The notes under the pieces were generated by a model, which made no database searches, was not told the DNA's origin, and worked only from the letters and a program-made list of their open reading frames with translations. A stretch of 9,177 nucleotides of DNA from Clostridia bacterium (GTDB taxonomy: Bacteria > Bacillota > Clostridia > Oscillospirales > SIG627): contig JAFTEP010000170.1 of NCBI GenBank assembly GCA_017453605.1, forward strand, positions 1-9,177, in the 5' to 3' direction. This document shows, in pieces, positions 1 through 6,467 of this stretch. How positions within the stretch are numbered: position 1 is the first letter of the stretch; each line of letters opens with the position of its first letter. Both the position numbers and the translations under genes were made by a program.

Positions 1-39
1 AAAGCTGAAATGCTGAGCGGGCGGGAAAATAACGAATAA
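1..39 (+). CDS. Possible C-terminal end of an upstream plus-strand gene (partial)
   Basis: In frame 1 the window opens with twelve sense codons (reading KAEMLSGRENNE) and a TAA stop at 37-39. A strong hairpin terminator begins six bases later, which is what the end of a real gene would look like. The other two plus frames stop earlier (TGA at 14-16 and at 4-6). Twelve codons are too few to recognise a family, and an open stretch this short can occur by chance. No function can be given. Confidence 0.3.
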   Translation, partial: KAEMLSGRENNE

Positions 40-44
40 TATCA

Positions 45-92
45 ATGCCCGCAAAAAACTGACGCCGTGCGCGTCTGTTTTTTTGCGGGCAT
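45..92. terminator. Strong rho-independent, probably bidirectional terminator
   Basis: A long inverted repeat: ATGCCCGC followed by six A (45-58) is matched by seven T followed by GCGGGCAT (78-92). The inner stem is GACGC (61-65) with GCGTC (71-75) around a 5-base loop; T60/T76 is a mismatch. The T run at 78-84 serves plus-strand transcripts and the A run at 53-58 serves minus-strand transcripts. It would end the possible gene stopping at 39 and could catch read-through from the minus-strand gene that ends at 336. Confidence 0.85.
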
Positions 93-255
93 TCCGGGGC
101 GCCTGCGCCGAAGAAGCCTTCGACGGAAAAAAGATCCTTCGCTTCGCTCAGGATGACAAAGAGGCGTCTAAAGCCGCCGTACTTGATTCACGGGGGCCAA
201 GGGGACAAGTTCCTTCGCGGAGTCGGGAGGCGGAGTCTCTTGCCGGACAGTATTC

Positions 256-285
256 GCCCCGCGAAAGGGGGACCTTTCGCGGGGC
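256..285. repeat. Perfect 13-bp palindrome, copy 1 of a REP/BIME-like pair
   Basis: Arms GCCCCGCGAAAGG (256-268) and CCTTTCGCGGGGC (273-285) with loop GGGA, followed by AAAAA. It shares the CCCC-n-CGAAAG core and the trailing A run with the palindrome at 301-328. Read on the minus strand, a T5 tract leads into it. Confidence 0.85.
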
Positions 286-300
286 AAAAAGTGCCGGGGT

Positions 301-328
301 CCCCACGAAAGCCAAGGCTTTCGTGGGG
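301..328. repeat. Perfect palindrome, copy 2 of the pair; possible 3' end structure for the giant gene
   Basis: Arms CCCCACGAAAGCC (301-313) and GGCTTTCGTGGGG (316-328) with AA at the centre; the real loop would be about 4 bases. It starts 8 bases beyond the stop codon of the minus-strand gene (336-338). A T5 tract follows on the minus strand, but about 10 bases past the stem, so it is not a canonical terminator. It could protect the mRNA 3' end or be an attenuated terminator. Confidence 0.8.
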
Positions 329-335
329 CGAAAAA

Positions 336-1289
336 TCATCTTCCGAGAAGCGTGTTGAGGTAGGCGGCGAGCTCCGAGCCGTACTGAGCGAGAGCCGCGG
401 CGCTCGGATGGCTGTTTACTCCGTCGTTGTTCTGTGTGAAGCCGATATAGTAGTTGGGCCCGCCGAGCTCGTCGACGACAGAGATTATGACGTCCTTGTA
501 GCCGTCGTTCATCATGCCGTAAGCCCAGACGATCGGGACGGAATTGCCGTAATGCGATCTGACGTCGCCGATGAAGCTCCTGACCGACGCCTCGAATTTA
601 GCCGCGCCGGCGTTTCCGTTGTAGTCGTTGGTGCCGATGTTGATGACCACGACGTCCGGGACGCGCGCGAAGTCGTAGAGCTCTCCGCCCTCGACGCCGC
701 CGTCTCTGTACCAGGAGACGTAGGGATAGAGGAGCGGGATGCAGTTGGTCTGACCGGTGAGCCACAGACCGGAGCGGGCGAAGATCGACCAGTCGGCGTC
801 CATGAGCTGAGCCGCTATATAGGCGTAGGACAGGTTGCCGTCGTTGGAGCCGTTGTTCGCGCCGTAGCCGCAGGTGATGGAGTCGCCGACGAACTCGACG
901 TAGACGTCCTTGTCGGCGGGTCTTTCGAGCAGGGAGCCCGTGCACTTGATATTGGTGAAGGTCACCTGCGCGCTCTCAGCGTGCGCCCACTTGGTGAGGC
1001 GGAAGCTGTGGACCCCCGCGGAAAGGCCGGAGGCGATCAGGATATCGCTGTTTTCGCCTCTCGAGACGCGGACGGTCCCGGTCTGAACGCCGTCGACGTA
1101 GACGGTGAAGTTGGAGTTGCCGTCGCCGAGGGAGGTGGCGTAGCTGCCGATCGCGCTGACGAAAACGTCGCCGGAGCAGTTGAGCCTGAACTCGAGCGCG
1201 GAGCCGCTCCAGTCGACCGCCACTCCATTGTCAACTGTCGCCGACCTGCCCTGCACTTTGACGTGATCCTTGAAGTTTGTGAGCTTGTA
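336..1289 (-). other. CE2-type acetylesterase domain (jelly-roll plus SGNH hydrolase)
   Basis: Domain call within the giant gene, residues about 1684-2000. The N-terminal part (KVQGRSATVDNG, then beta strands with FTVYVDG and GVHSFRLTKW) matches the CE2 N-terminal jelly-roll. The SGNH part has block I YVEFVGDSITCGYG, block III VVVINIGTNDYNG, and block V DGVNSHPS near the C-terminus. All expected catalytic elements (Ser1820, Asn1904, His1977) are present, so this domain looks active despite the upstream stop codon. Confidence 0.85.
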
Positions 1290-4200
1290 GACCCTGAGGG
1301 TGTTGTCTCTCAGAGAGTTGTCGCTGATGCCGTAGGTGAAGGTGCTTCCGTTGACCAGAGTGCCGTCGGGAGTCGTCCAGAACGGCACGACCGTGACGGT
1401 CTCGTTCACAAGATCCGCCGGGATCTTTCTCAGGTTGCATAAGCTGACGTATCTGGACTCGGAGCAGCCCGAGATATACTGAGCATCGCGGCGGACGGAG
1501 CTTTCAAGGATCCCGGTGTAGACGTTTGTCAGAGTGACTTTTCTCTCGGAACCGTTCGCAAAGACCGTGAAGCCGACGTTCTGATAGTCGAGGCTGTCGA
1601 CGGTAGACAAAAAGCGGATCTTGTAGGTGCCGTTCTCGTCCGACGCCCACTGAGCCCTGACGGTCATGACGTCCGCGTCGGCGAATTTAGCGTAAGCCGC
1701 GCCCTCGGTGACCGAGGGAGAAAGAGGAGAAGTCAGAGCCTCGTCGGCGTACCATCCGGCGAAGACCTTTCCGGAAAGGGAGGGAACAAGATAATTTTCC
1801 GGGAGCCTGTCGCCCTTGTAGAAGCTGAGTTCATAGTACGCGCAGTCGGCGAACGCCGCCGGGACGAGCCTCAAGGTCCCGGACTCGTTTTTGTATCCCC
1901 AGCCGCCGCCGAGGACCGCCTGAAGAGAGTTGAGCGACTCGGAGGAGATCCAGACGCATTCGCCCGCGCGGTCGGCGGAATTGCGCTCGTTGCTCAGAAA
2001 ATGCGCGCTTCCCGCGACGGCGTAGTTGTTGACGTAGGTGTCGGTCTCTGGGACGTCGGACCTGAACGAGAACGCGCCGCCCTTTGAGTTGGCGTAATTC
2101 GACTCGACGACGATCCGTCCGGCGCAGACGCAGTTGACAAAGGTCCCCGCGCCGCCGTAGACCGCTCCGGCGAAGCCGCCGATGACGGGCTCAAGAGAGT
2201 GTCCGACGGAGGATGCGGTGCCTGTGAAGAGGCAGTCGGTGAAGGTGCAGTCCTGGCTCTGGTTGTTGGCGACAAAGCCCGAAACGTATCTGTTGTTGGT
2301 GGTGACAGTTCCGTCGAACCAGCAGCCGGTGAAGGTGATGCCCTCGGTGGCGGGAGTGTTCGTTCCGCCGCTGACCCATCTGAGACTTCCGACGAAGCCG
2401 CCGACGTTGTTGCTCGTGCCGGTCACGACAGCGTTGGTGTAGCAGTCGGTGAAGGTCGTGAAGCCGTTGGCGGTGCCGATAAAGGTGCCGAACGTTCCGG
2501 TCGAAGTGAATGTGCTGTCGACGATCGACAGGGCGTTGATGACGGCGCCGTTGGACGAAGTTATCAGGCTTCCGGCAACGTCAAGTCCCTTCAAGACGTG
2601 TCCGCCGCCCTCGAGGGTGCTCGAGGTGAAACCCGCGAGAGGAGTCCAGACGGAGGCGGGCGCGCTCGCGGAGGCGCTCATGTCGATATCGCAGTCGATA
2701 TAGACCGTCTTGGAGCTGACCGCGCTCGAAGCGAAATATTTTGAGAAGCTCTCGAGCTGGGAGGCGCTCTTTAAAGTGTAGACCGAGCCGAAGCCTCTGT
2801 ACCAGGTCATATCGCCGTAGGCCCTCGGTTTGCCGTCGGCGTCCAGGCTGAGAGTGACGCCGAGACCGTCGAGCATATCCGCGACTCCCGAGGGAAGCGG
2901 GAAGGCGGAGGTCTGTGTCCAGTTTGCCGCGAAGGTGCCGCCGTCGGACGTGACCGAGTCGCCGTCGAGAAGCGCCGGGTCGATGCCGGTGACATCCTCG
3001 AGCGAGATCGTCTTTTCTTCGCCGACGATCACCGCGTCGGTGTATTTCACGGAGATCCTGTTGGAGGTGAAGTCGGTGACGAGCCAGCAGTCGTCGTAGA
3101 CAAGGCGGTAGGCGACGCCGCTCGAGCCCTTGATAGTTCCGACCACGCCGCCGTTTGAAAGGTCGTTCTCGTTGTGTCTGGTCCAGGTGGAGATGTCGGA
3201 GTTGTAGGAGTTGGAATAGCTTCCGATATATCCGGCGTTGACGCAGTTCGCGACGACGTCGCCCGTAGTGTTGCCGCATATACCGAGGATGCCGCCCAGC
3301 TCGTCGGCGCCAGCGACGCTTCCGAGGTTGAGGCAGTTGGTGATGGTGACTCTGTTGAAGTTGGTGTTGCCGACGATTCCGCCGCAGTATCTTCCCTGAG
3401 CCCAGATGCTGCCCGCGAAGACGCAGCCGTCGACGACGGTGTTGTTCCCGACGACGGCGACGATGCCGCCCGCCATGCTGGAGGAGCACTCTATGATCGC
3501 TTCACAGAAGACGTTTTCGACTCTGCAGTTTGCGCCCGTCGAGCCGATGACGCCGCCGCAGGAGGTGGCGGAATTGATGATGCGGCTGTTGAAGAGCGCG
3601 AGGTCCCTGACCGTGCCTCCCGCCGCGAGGGAGGCGAAGAGACCGGCGCTGCCGGAGGTGTTGACGTAGAGTCCGCTGATCGAATGACCGTCTCCGTCAA
3701 AGGTGCCCGCGAAGCCCGTGATCGGCTCCCAGACGTTTTCGGGAGGCGCCGCGCCCCAGTCGGAGGCTCTTCCGGTGTTGAATACTATGTTATCCGTAAG
3801 CCTGACGGTCTGCGAGGCGAAGCTTGCGCCGATGAACCTGTTCACGAAAGACAGCTCCATAAGATCGTCGACCGAAGAAACGTATATCACGGGATCGGAC
3901 GTGCTGTAGCCGCCCGTGCTCACGCCCGCTTTGCGGCTGAAATCGCCTTCGGAGTTCCTGATCGGAGCAATGCCGAGCGGACGGATGAGAGACAAAACGG
4001 TGGTCGGGAAGGGATAGCAGTCGTAGTTGAGGCTCCACGACGAGGCGAAATGTCCCGTGGTGTAGAGCGTGTCGGTGTCAAGCGAAGAAAGCGTGAGCGA
4101 GCGGGAGATCAGCGTGTTTTCAGCTATCGCGCTGACGGTCCCGCTGACCGCGTTCCCGGTGGGAGCGGCGGTGTTGAAGGCGCCTGACGCCTTGCAGTTG

Positions 4201-5372
4201 GAGAGTACCGGCACGAGCTGTGCGGCATCCGCGTTGTTTCTGCCTAAGATCGCTCCGGCGGTCGTGCCGTCGAGGGAACTGACTTTTCCGGCGTTGATGC
4301 AGCTTCCGATATTGACGTATCTGCCGGTATTCACGGAAGTCGCGGCGCCTATGATGCCTCCGACGTATGCCTTGCCGTAGACGTTGCCGAGGTTGAGGCA
4401 GTCGGTGATATTGACCCTGCCGCTGTAGTTGCCGCCGATGATACCTCCGACGTACTGGCCGCCTGAGATGATCGTTCCCGCGAAGACGCAGTTTCTGATG
4501 TTGACGGTCGCGCCGTCGCTCCTGAGCGTGCCGACGATGCCGCCGGTGTAGTTGGAAGCGTCGACGACGATCGCGTCGGTGTAGAGGTTTTCAAAGGTGA
4601 AGGTGTTGTAGGGAGTTGACATGAAGACGCCGACTCCGTTGTTGGAGTTCTGGGAGGCGCCGGTGGAGGTCTTGCAGAAGTAGCTGTTGACGATCGCAAG
4701 ATTTTTCACTCCCCAGTCGGAGCCGCCGTGGACTCCGATGAAGCCGGTGTGGTTGTAGCCGTTGTCGCTCTGATACAGACCCGAGATATAGTGTCCGGCG
4801 CCGTTGAAGCCGCCCGAGGAATAGTGAGCCTGGGAAATGCTTATGGGCTGCCAGGAGTAGGTCGGGGGAGATTCGTACCAGTCGGCGGCGTCGCCGAGGT
4901 TCCAGACGACGTTGCAGTCGAGCTGCATCGTGCAGCCGCCGAACGAGGCGCCGCCCTTGACGACGTTGACAAGATAGACGTAGCCCGCAAGATCAGCCGC
5001 CGAGGAGAGGTGATAGACCTTGCCCGAGGCGGGAGCGTCGTCGAACCAGTCGGTGGAGTAGCTGCCGTCGTAGAACGAGACGTCAAATTCCGGGCAGAAA
5101 TCGCCGAGCGAGTTTCTTTTCATGGTTATCCCGCAGCCCGAGGCGAGGGACGAAGCCGCCGCCGGGAAGGGATAGCAGTCGGAGCGGAGGGTCCAGGACG
5201 AAGCGAAGTGTCCCGAGGTGTAAAGCGTGTCGGTGTCGAGCGAGGACAGCGAAAGCGAGGAGGACAGAAGCTCCGCGTCCGAAACGACGCCGACGGTACC
5301 CGTCACGGCGTTCCCGGCGGGCAAAGCGCAGTTGAACGCACTTGACGCCTTGCAGTTGGAGAGCACCGGCAC
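336..5372 (-). CDS. Secreted beta-helix (GLUG) / CE2-type SGNH acetylesterase, 3' part of an amber-interrupted gene
   Basis: This is the long downstream piece of a 2000-codon frame that begins at 6338; residue numbers below are for that frame. Residues 323 to about 1498 complete four modules rich in GLUG-type repeats (GGIVG/GGIIG turns, FDGDGHSISGLY, NLAIVNS), typical of right-handed beta-helix surface proteins. About 1500-1560 has an InlB-like GWYADEALT strand, and 1560-1680 an unnamed domain containing RFLSTVDSLDYQNVGF. From about 1684 to the end is a CE2-like jelly-roll plus SGNH hydrolase: GDSIT with nucleophile Ser1820, GTND at 1902-1905, and DGVNSHPS with His1977. CE2 enzymes are known to remove O-acetyl groups from plant polysaccharides, often at O-6. 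No sortase motif, dockerin or SLH domain follows, so release outside the cell is inferred. The GTG at 5372 is only the first possible start after the amber codon: it has no ribosome binding site and no signal peptide, and reads as an internal Val. Strongly sure of the esterase, less of the substrate. Confidence 0.85.
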   Translation of the reverse strand: MPVLSNCKASSAFNCALPAGNAVTGTVGVVSDAELLSSSLSLSSLDTDTLYTSGHFASSWTLRSDCYPFPAAASSLASGCGITMKRNSLGDFCPEFDVSFYDGSYSTDWFDDAPASGKVYHLSSAADLAGYVYLVNVVKGGASFGGCTMQLDCNVVWNLGDAADWYESPPTYSWQPISISQAHYSSGGFNGAGHYISGLYQSDNGYNHTGFIGVHGGSDWGVKNLAIVNSYFCKTSTGASQNSNNGVGVFMSTPYNTFTFENLYTDAIVVDASNYTGGIVGTLRSDGATVNIRNCVFAGTIISGGQYVGGIIGGNYSGRVNITDCLNLGNVYGKAYVGGIIGAATSVNTGRYVNIGSCINAGKVSSLDGTTAGAILGRNNADAAQLVPVLSNCKASGAFNTAAPTGNAVSGTVSAIAENTLISRSLTLSSLDTDTLYTTGHFASSWSLNYDCYPFPTTVLSLIRPLGIAPIRNSEGDFSRKAGVSTGGYSTSDPVIYVSSVDDLMELSFVNRFIGASFASQTVRLTDNIVFNTGRASDWGAAPPENVWEPITGFAGTFDGDGHSISGLYVNTSGSAGLFASLAAGGTVRDLALFNSRIINSATSCGGVIGSTGANCRVENVFCEAIIECSSSMAGGIVAVVGNNTVVDGCVFAGSIWAQGRYCGGIVGNTNFNRVTITNCLNLGSVAGADELGGILGICGNTTGDVVANCVNAGYIGSYSNSYNSDISTWTRHNENDLSNGGVVGTIKGSSGVAYRLVYDDCWLVTDFTSNRISVKYTDAVIVGEEKTISLEDVTGIDPALLDGDSVTSDGGTFAANWTQTSAFPLPSGVADMLDGLGVTLSLDADGKPRAYGDMTWYRGFGSVYTLKSASQLESFSKYFASSAVSSKTVYIDCDIDMSASASAPASVWTPLAGFTSSTLEGGGHVLKGLDVAGSLITSSNGAVINALSIVDSTFTSTGTFGTFIGTANGFTTFTDCYTNAVVTGTSNNVGGFVGSLRWVSGGTNTPATEGITFTGCWFDGTVTTNNRYVSGFVANNQSQDCTFTDCLFTGTASSVGHSLEPVIGGFAGAVYGGAGTFVNCVCAGRIVVESNYANSKGGAFSFRSDVPETDTYVNNYAVAGSAHFLSNERNSADRAGECVWISSESLNSLQAVLGGGWGYKNESGTLRLVPAAFADCAYYELSFYKGDRLPENYLVPSLSGKVFAGWYADEALTSPLSPSVTEGAAYAKFADADVMTVRAQWASDENGTYKIRFLSTVDSLDYQNVGFTVFANGSERKVTLTNVYTGILESSVRRDAQYISGCSESRYVSLCNLRKIPADLVNETVTVVPFWTTPDGTLVNGSTFTYGISDNSLRDNTLRVYKLTNFKDHVKVQGRSATVDNGVAVDWSGSALEFRLNCSGDVFVSAIGSYATSLGDGNSNFTVYVDGVQTGTVRVSRGENSDILIASGLSAGVHSFRLTKWAHAESAQVTFTNIKCTGSLLERPADKDVYVEFVGDSITCGYGANNGSNDGNLSYAYIAAQLMDADWSIFARSGLWLTGQTNCIPLLYPYVSWYRDGGVEGGELYDFARVPDVVVINIGTNDYNGNAGAAKFEASVRSFIGDVRSHYGNSVPIVWAYGMMNDGYKDVIISVVDELGGPNYYIGFTQNNDGVNSHPSAAALAQYGSELAAYLNTLLGR

Positions 5373-6236
5373 GCAGTAGGAGCTTGACGCGGTGTTGTTT
5401 CCGATGATCGCGCCCGCGCTGACGCCGTCGCCGGACTAGACCTTGCCGGCGTTGACAGAGCTTCCGATCCTGACGGTCGCCGAGGACGAGGCGCTGACGA
5501 GACCGATCATGCCGCCCGCGTTGGAAGCGGCGGTGACGGTGCCGAGGTTGAGACAGTCGGTGACGTTGACGTTTCTCGAATTGCTCGCGCCGACCATACC
5601 GCCGGCGTTTGAAGCGGTGCTTATCACCCTGCCGGCGAAGACGCAGTTTTTGACGTTAAGAGTCGCGCCCGCGCTTCTCGGGTTGCCGACGATGCCGCCG
5701 GTGTTGTCCGAGGCGTCGACGACGATCGCGTCGGTGTAGAGGTTCTCAAAGGTGAAGGAGTTGTAGGGGGTCGACATGAAGACGCCGACGCCGTAGTTGC
5801 CGTTCTGAGAGCCGCCGGATGAGGTCTTGCAGAAGAAGCTGTTGACGATCGCGAGATTCTTCACGCCCCAGTCGGTGCCGCCGTGGACGCCGATGAAGCC
5901 CGTGTGGTTCGCGCCGTCGTCCTTCTGATACAGGCCAGAGATGTAGTGGCCGTTGCCGTCGAATCCGGCGGAGGAATAGTGCGCCTGCGAAATGCTGATC
6001 GGCTGCCAGGTGTAGGTCGGAGCCGTATCGAACCAGTCGGAGGCGTTTCCGGTGTTCCAGACGACGTTGCATTCGAGCCGGATCGTGCAGCCTCCGAACG
6101 AGGCGCCGCCGTTTGCGACGTTGACAAGATAGACGTAGCCCGCAAGATCTGCCGCGGAATTGAGGTGATAGATCTTTCCCGAGGCGGGGCTGCCGTCGTA
6201 CCAGTCGGTGGAGTATGTGCCGTCGTAGTACGACAC
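3924..6236 (-). repeat. Tandem duplication of a 385/386-codon beta-helix module
   Basis: Module 1 (6236 to 5082) and module 2 (5081 to 3924) align end to end. Both begin VS(Y/F)YDG(T/S)YSTDW and both end with SSLDTDTLYT, then a DCYPFP motif and RNS.GDF. DNA landmarks recur at 1155 bases (the TCGACGACGATCGCGTCGG block at 5716 and 4561) and 1158 bases (AGCGTGTCGGTGTC at 5224 and 4066). By eye about four of five residues are identical across the first 180 positions. Modules 3 (from 3923) and 4 (from about 2810) share the layout but are clearly more diverged. Confidence 0.9.
5436..5438 (-). other. In-frame amber (TAG) codon interrupting the giant gene
   Basis: On the minus strand the frame reads GCC GGC AAG GTC TAG TCC GGC GAC GGC, then continues open for 1699 codons to TGA at 336. 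The aligned place in module 2 reads AAA GTC AGT TCC CTC GAC GGC, so the amber sits opposite a serine. The protein pattern continues without a gap on both sides (NAGKV, stop, SGDGVSAGAIIGNN), which excludes a gene boundary. It is a nonsense mutation, a recoding site or a sequence error. The following bases (TCC GGC) are not the classical leaky CAR-YYA context. Confidence 0.95.
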
Positions 6237-6338
6237 GTTCTCCGCGCTAAGCGCCGCCGCCGGGGTCATGAAGACGGGCAAGACGAGAGCGAGAGCGAAG
6301 AATATCGCCGCCGCTCTTTTCAGAGCGCTTTTTTTCAT
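5436..6338 (-). CDS. Signal peptide and first beta-helix module of the interrupted secreted protein, 5' part
   Basis: Starts at ATG 6336-6338, giving 300 residues before the amber stop. A more upstream in-frame start at 6398 is possible but has no ribosome binding site and would put 20 polar residues ahead of the signal peptide; this start has AAAGGAGAG eight bases upstream. The N-terminus is a textbook signal peptide: MKKSALKR, then a hydrophobic run AAAIFFALALVLPVF, with cleavage likely around AAA-LSA (residues 27-32). The mature part is nearly all of module 1: STDW, DLAGYVYLVN, NVVWNTGNASDW, WQPISIS, GNGHYISGLY, NLAIVNS and repeated GGIVG/GGMVG/GGMIG turns of the GLUG type. Taken alone it would be a secreted, incomplete beta-helix with no enzyme domain. 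It is transcribed divergently from the AraC regulator, which probably controls it. Confidence 0.85.
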   Translation of the reverse strand: MKKSALKRAAAIFFALALVLPVFMTPAAALSAENVSYYDGTYSTDWYDGSPASGKIYHLNSAADLAGYVYLVNVANGGASFGGCTIRLECNVVWNTGNASDWFDTAPTYTWQPISISQAHYSSAGFDGNGHYISGLYQKDDGANHTGFIGVHGGTDWGVKNLAIVNSFFCKTSSGGSQNGNYGVGVFMSTPYNSFTFENLYTDAIVVDASDNTGGIVGNPRSAGATLNVKNCVFAGRVISTASNAGGMVGASNSRNVNVTDCLNLGTVTAASNAGGMIGLVSASSSATVRIGSSVNAGKV

Positions 6339-6346
6339 TTGATTTT

Positions 6347-6355
6347 CTCTCCTTT
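6347..6355 (-). promoter_or_regulatory. Ribosome binding site of the secreted protein gene
   Basis: The minus strand reads AAAGGAGAG, with eight bases to ATG 6338. It decides the MKKSALKR start over the longer in-frame option at 6398. Confidence 0.85.
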
Positions 6356-6363
6356 CGGTTTTG

Positions 6364-6392
6364 CTTTTATGAAAGACCGCACGCGCGGTCAA
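6364..6392 (-). promoter_or_regulatory. Candidate minus-strand promoter for the secreted protein
   Basis: The minus strand has TTGACC (plus 6387-6392) and TAAAAG (plus 6364-6369) separated by 17 bases. The -35 box matches consensus at 5 of 6 positions and the -10 box at 4 of 6. Transcription would start close to the ribosome binding site, giving a very short leader. Most of the 16-base palindrome (6375-6390) lies in the spacer, with its last four bases in the -35 box. Confidence 0.45.
6375..6390. promoter_or_regulatory. Palindromic candidate operator between divergent promoters
   Basis: GACCGC (6375-6380) and GCGGTC (6385-6390) around ACGC form a perfect 6-bp inverted repeat. It lies in the spacer and -35 edge of the minus-strand promoter and ends 8 bases before the -35 box of the plus-strand promoter, so a bound protein could affect both genes. 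The AraC protein next door is the obvious candidate, though AraC-family sites are more often direct repeats. No other gene uses this space. Confidence 0.45.
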
Positions 6393-6398
6393 AAGCAC

Positions 6399-6427
6399 TT
6401 GACAATCATCCCGACTTCATTTATCAT
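6399..6427 (+). promoter_or_regulatory. Near-consensus sigma-A promoter of the AraC-family gene
   Basis: TTGACA (6399-6404, perfect) and TATCAT (6422-6427, 5 of 6) with exactly 17 bases between. The expected start point is near 6434, giving a leader of about 35 bases. Two tandem copies of TCATTTA (6417-6423 and 6424-6430) overlap the -10 box and may be a regulator half-site pair. Confidence 0.8.
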
Positions 6428-6452
6428 TTATATACCGGTCCGCAATCGGTTC

Positions 6453-6460
6453 AGGGAGGG
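6453..6460 (+). promoter_or_regulatory. Ribosome binding site that fixes a GTG start
   Basis: AGGGAGGG lies 7 bases before GTG 6468-6470. The frame is open far upstream into the divergent gene, so this site is what locates the start. Confidence 0.8.
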
Positions 6461-6467
6461 CGAAAAC

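Larger units (their letters stand above)
93..335. repeat. Non-coding dispersed-repeat-like block
   Basis: No convincing gene lies here. The short open frames lack ribosome binding sites and overlap palindromes. At 133-158 the minus strand carries TCATCCTGAGCGAAGCGAAG and its surroundings, the sequence behind the spurious 'CHPERSEGS' peptides annotated in many bacterial genomes. The right end holds two related perfect palindromes (256-285 and 301-328), each followed by a run of A. The block stops one base short of the stop codon of the minus-strand giant gene, a typical place for REP-like elements. That it is dispersed in this genome is inferred from recognition of the motif; only one copy is visible here. 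Confidence 0.6.

Noticed and set aside
256..328. Start of a CRISPR array
   Set aside because: Only two related palindromes are present, they differ in sequence, and there is no regular spacer series.
83..358. Small plus-strand protein of 91 residues
   Set aside because: It is the translation of the repeat block (RFAQDDK-type peptide) with no ribosome binding site, a well-known kind of false gene.
153..1442. Long plus-strand open frame (429 codons) opposite the esterase domain
   Set aside because: It lies antisense to a region with clear SGNH motifs, has no ribosome binding site and its translation is rich in V, D, G, A and R without domain pattern. It is a by-product of GC-rich codon use. 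The same applies to the plus-strand frames at 3174-4187 and 4728-5345.
5372..5435. Independent translation start for the 3' piece of the giant gene
   Set aside because: No Shine-Dalgarno sequence precedes GTG 5372, no signal peptide follows, and the residue aligns with an internal Val in module 2. It is part of one broken gene.
5430..5438. Known stop-codon read-through signal
   Set aside because: The bases after TAG are TCC GGC, not the CAR-YYA type, and no obvious stable hairpin was seen directly downstream. Pyrrolysine use is also unlikely, since the protein is not a methylamine methyltransferase type.
5883..6467. Upstream in-frame extension of the AraC-family gene
   Set aside because: It would run antisense through the neighbour's signal peptide and across the gene's own promoter. 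The GTG at 6468 with its ribosome binding site gives a family-length protein.
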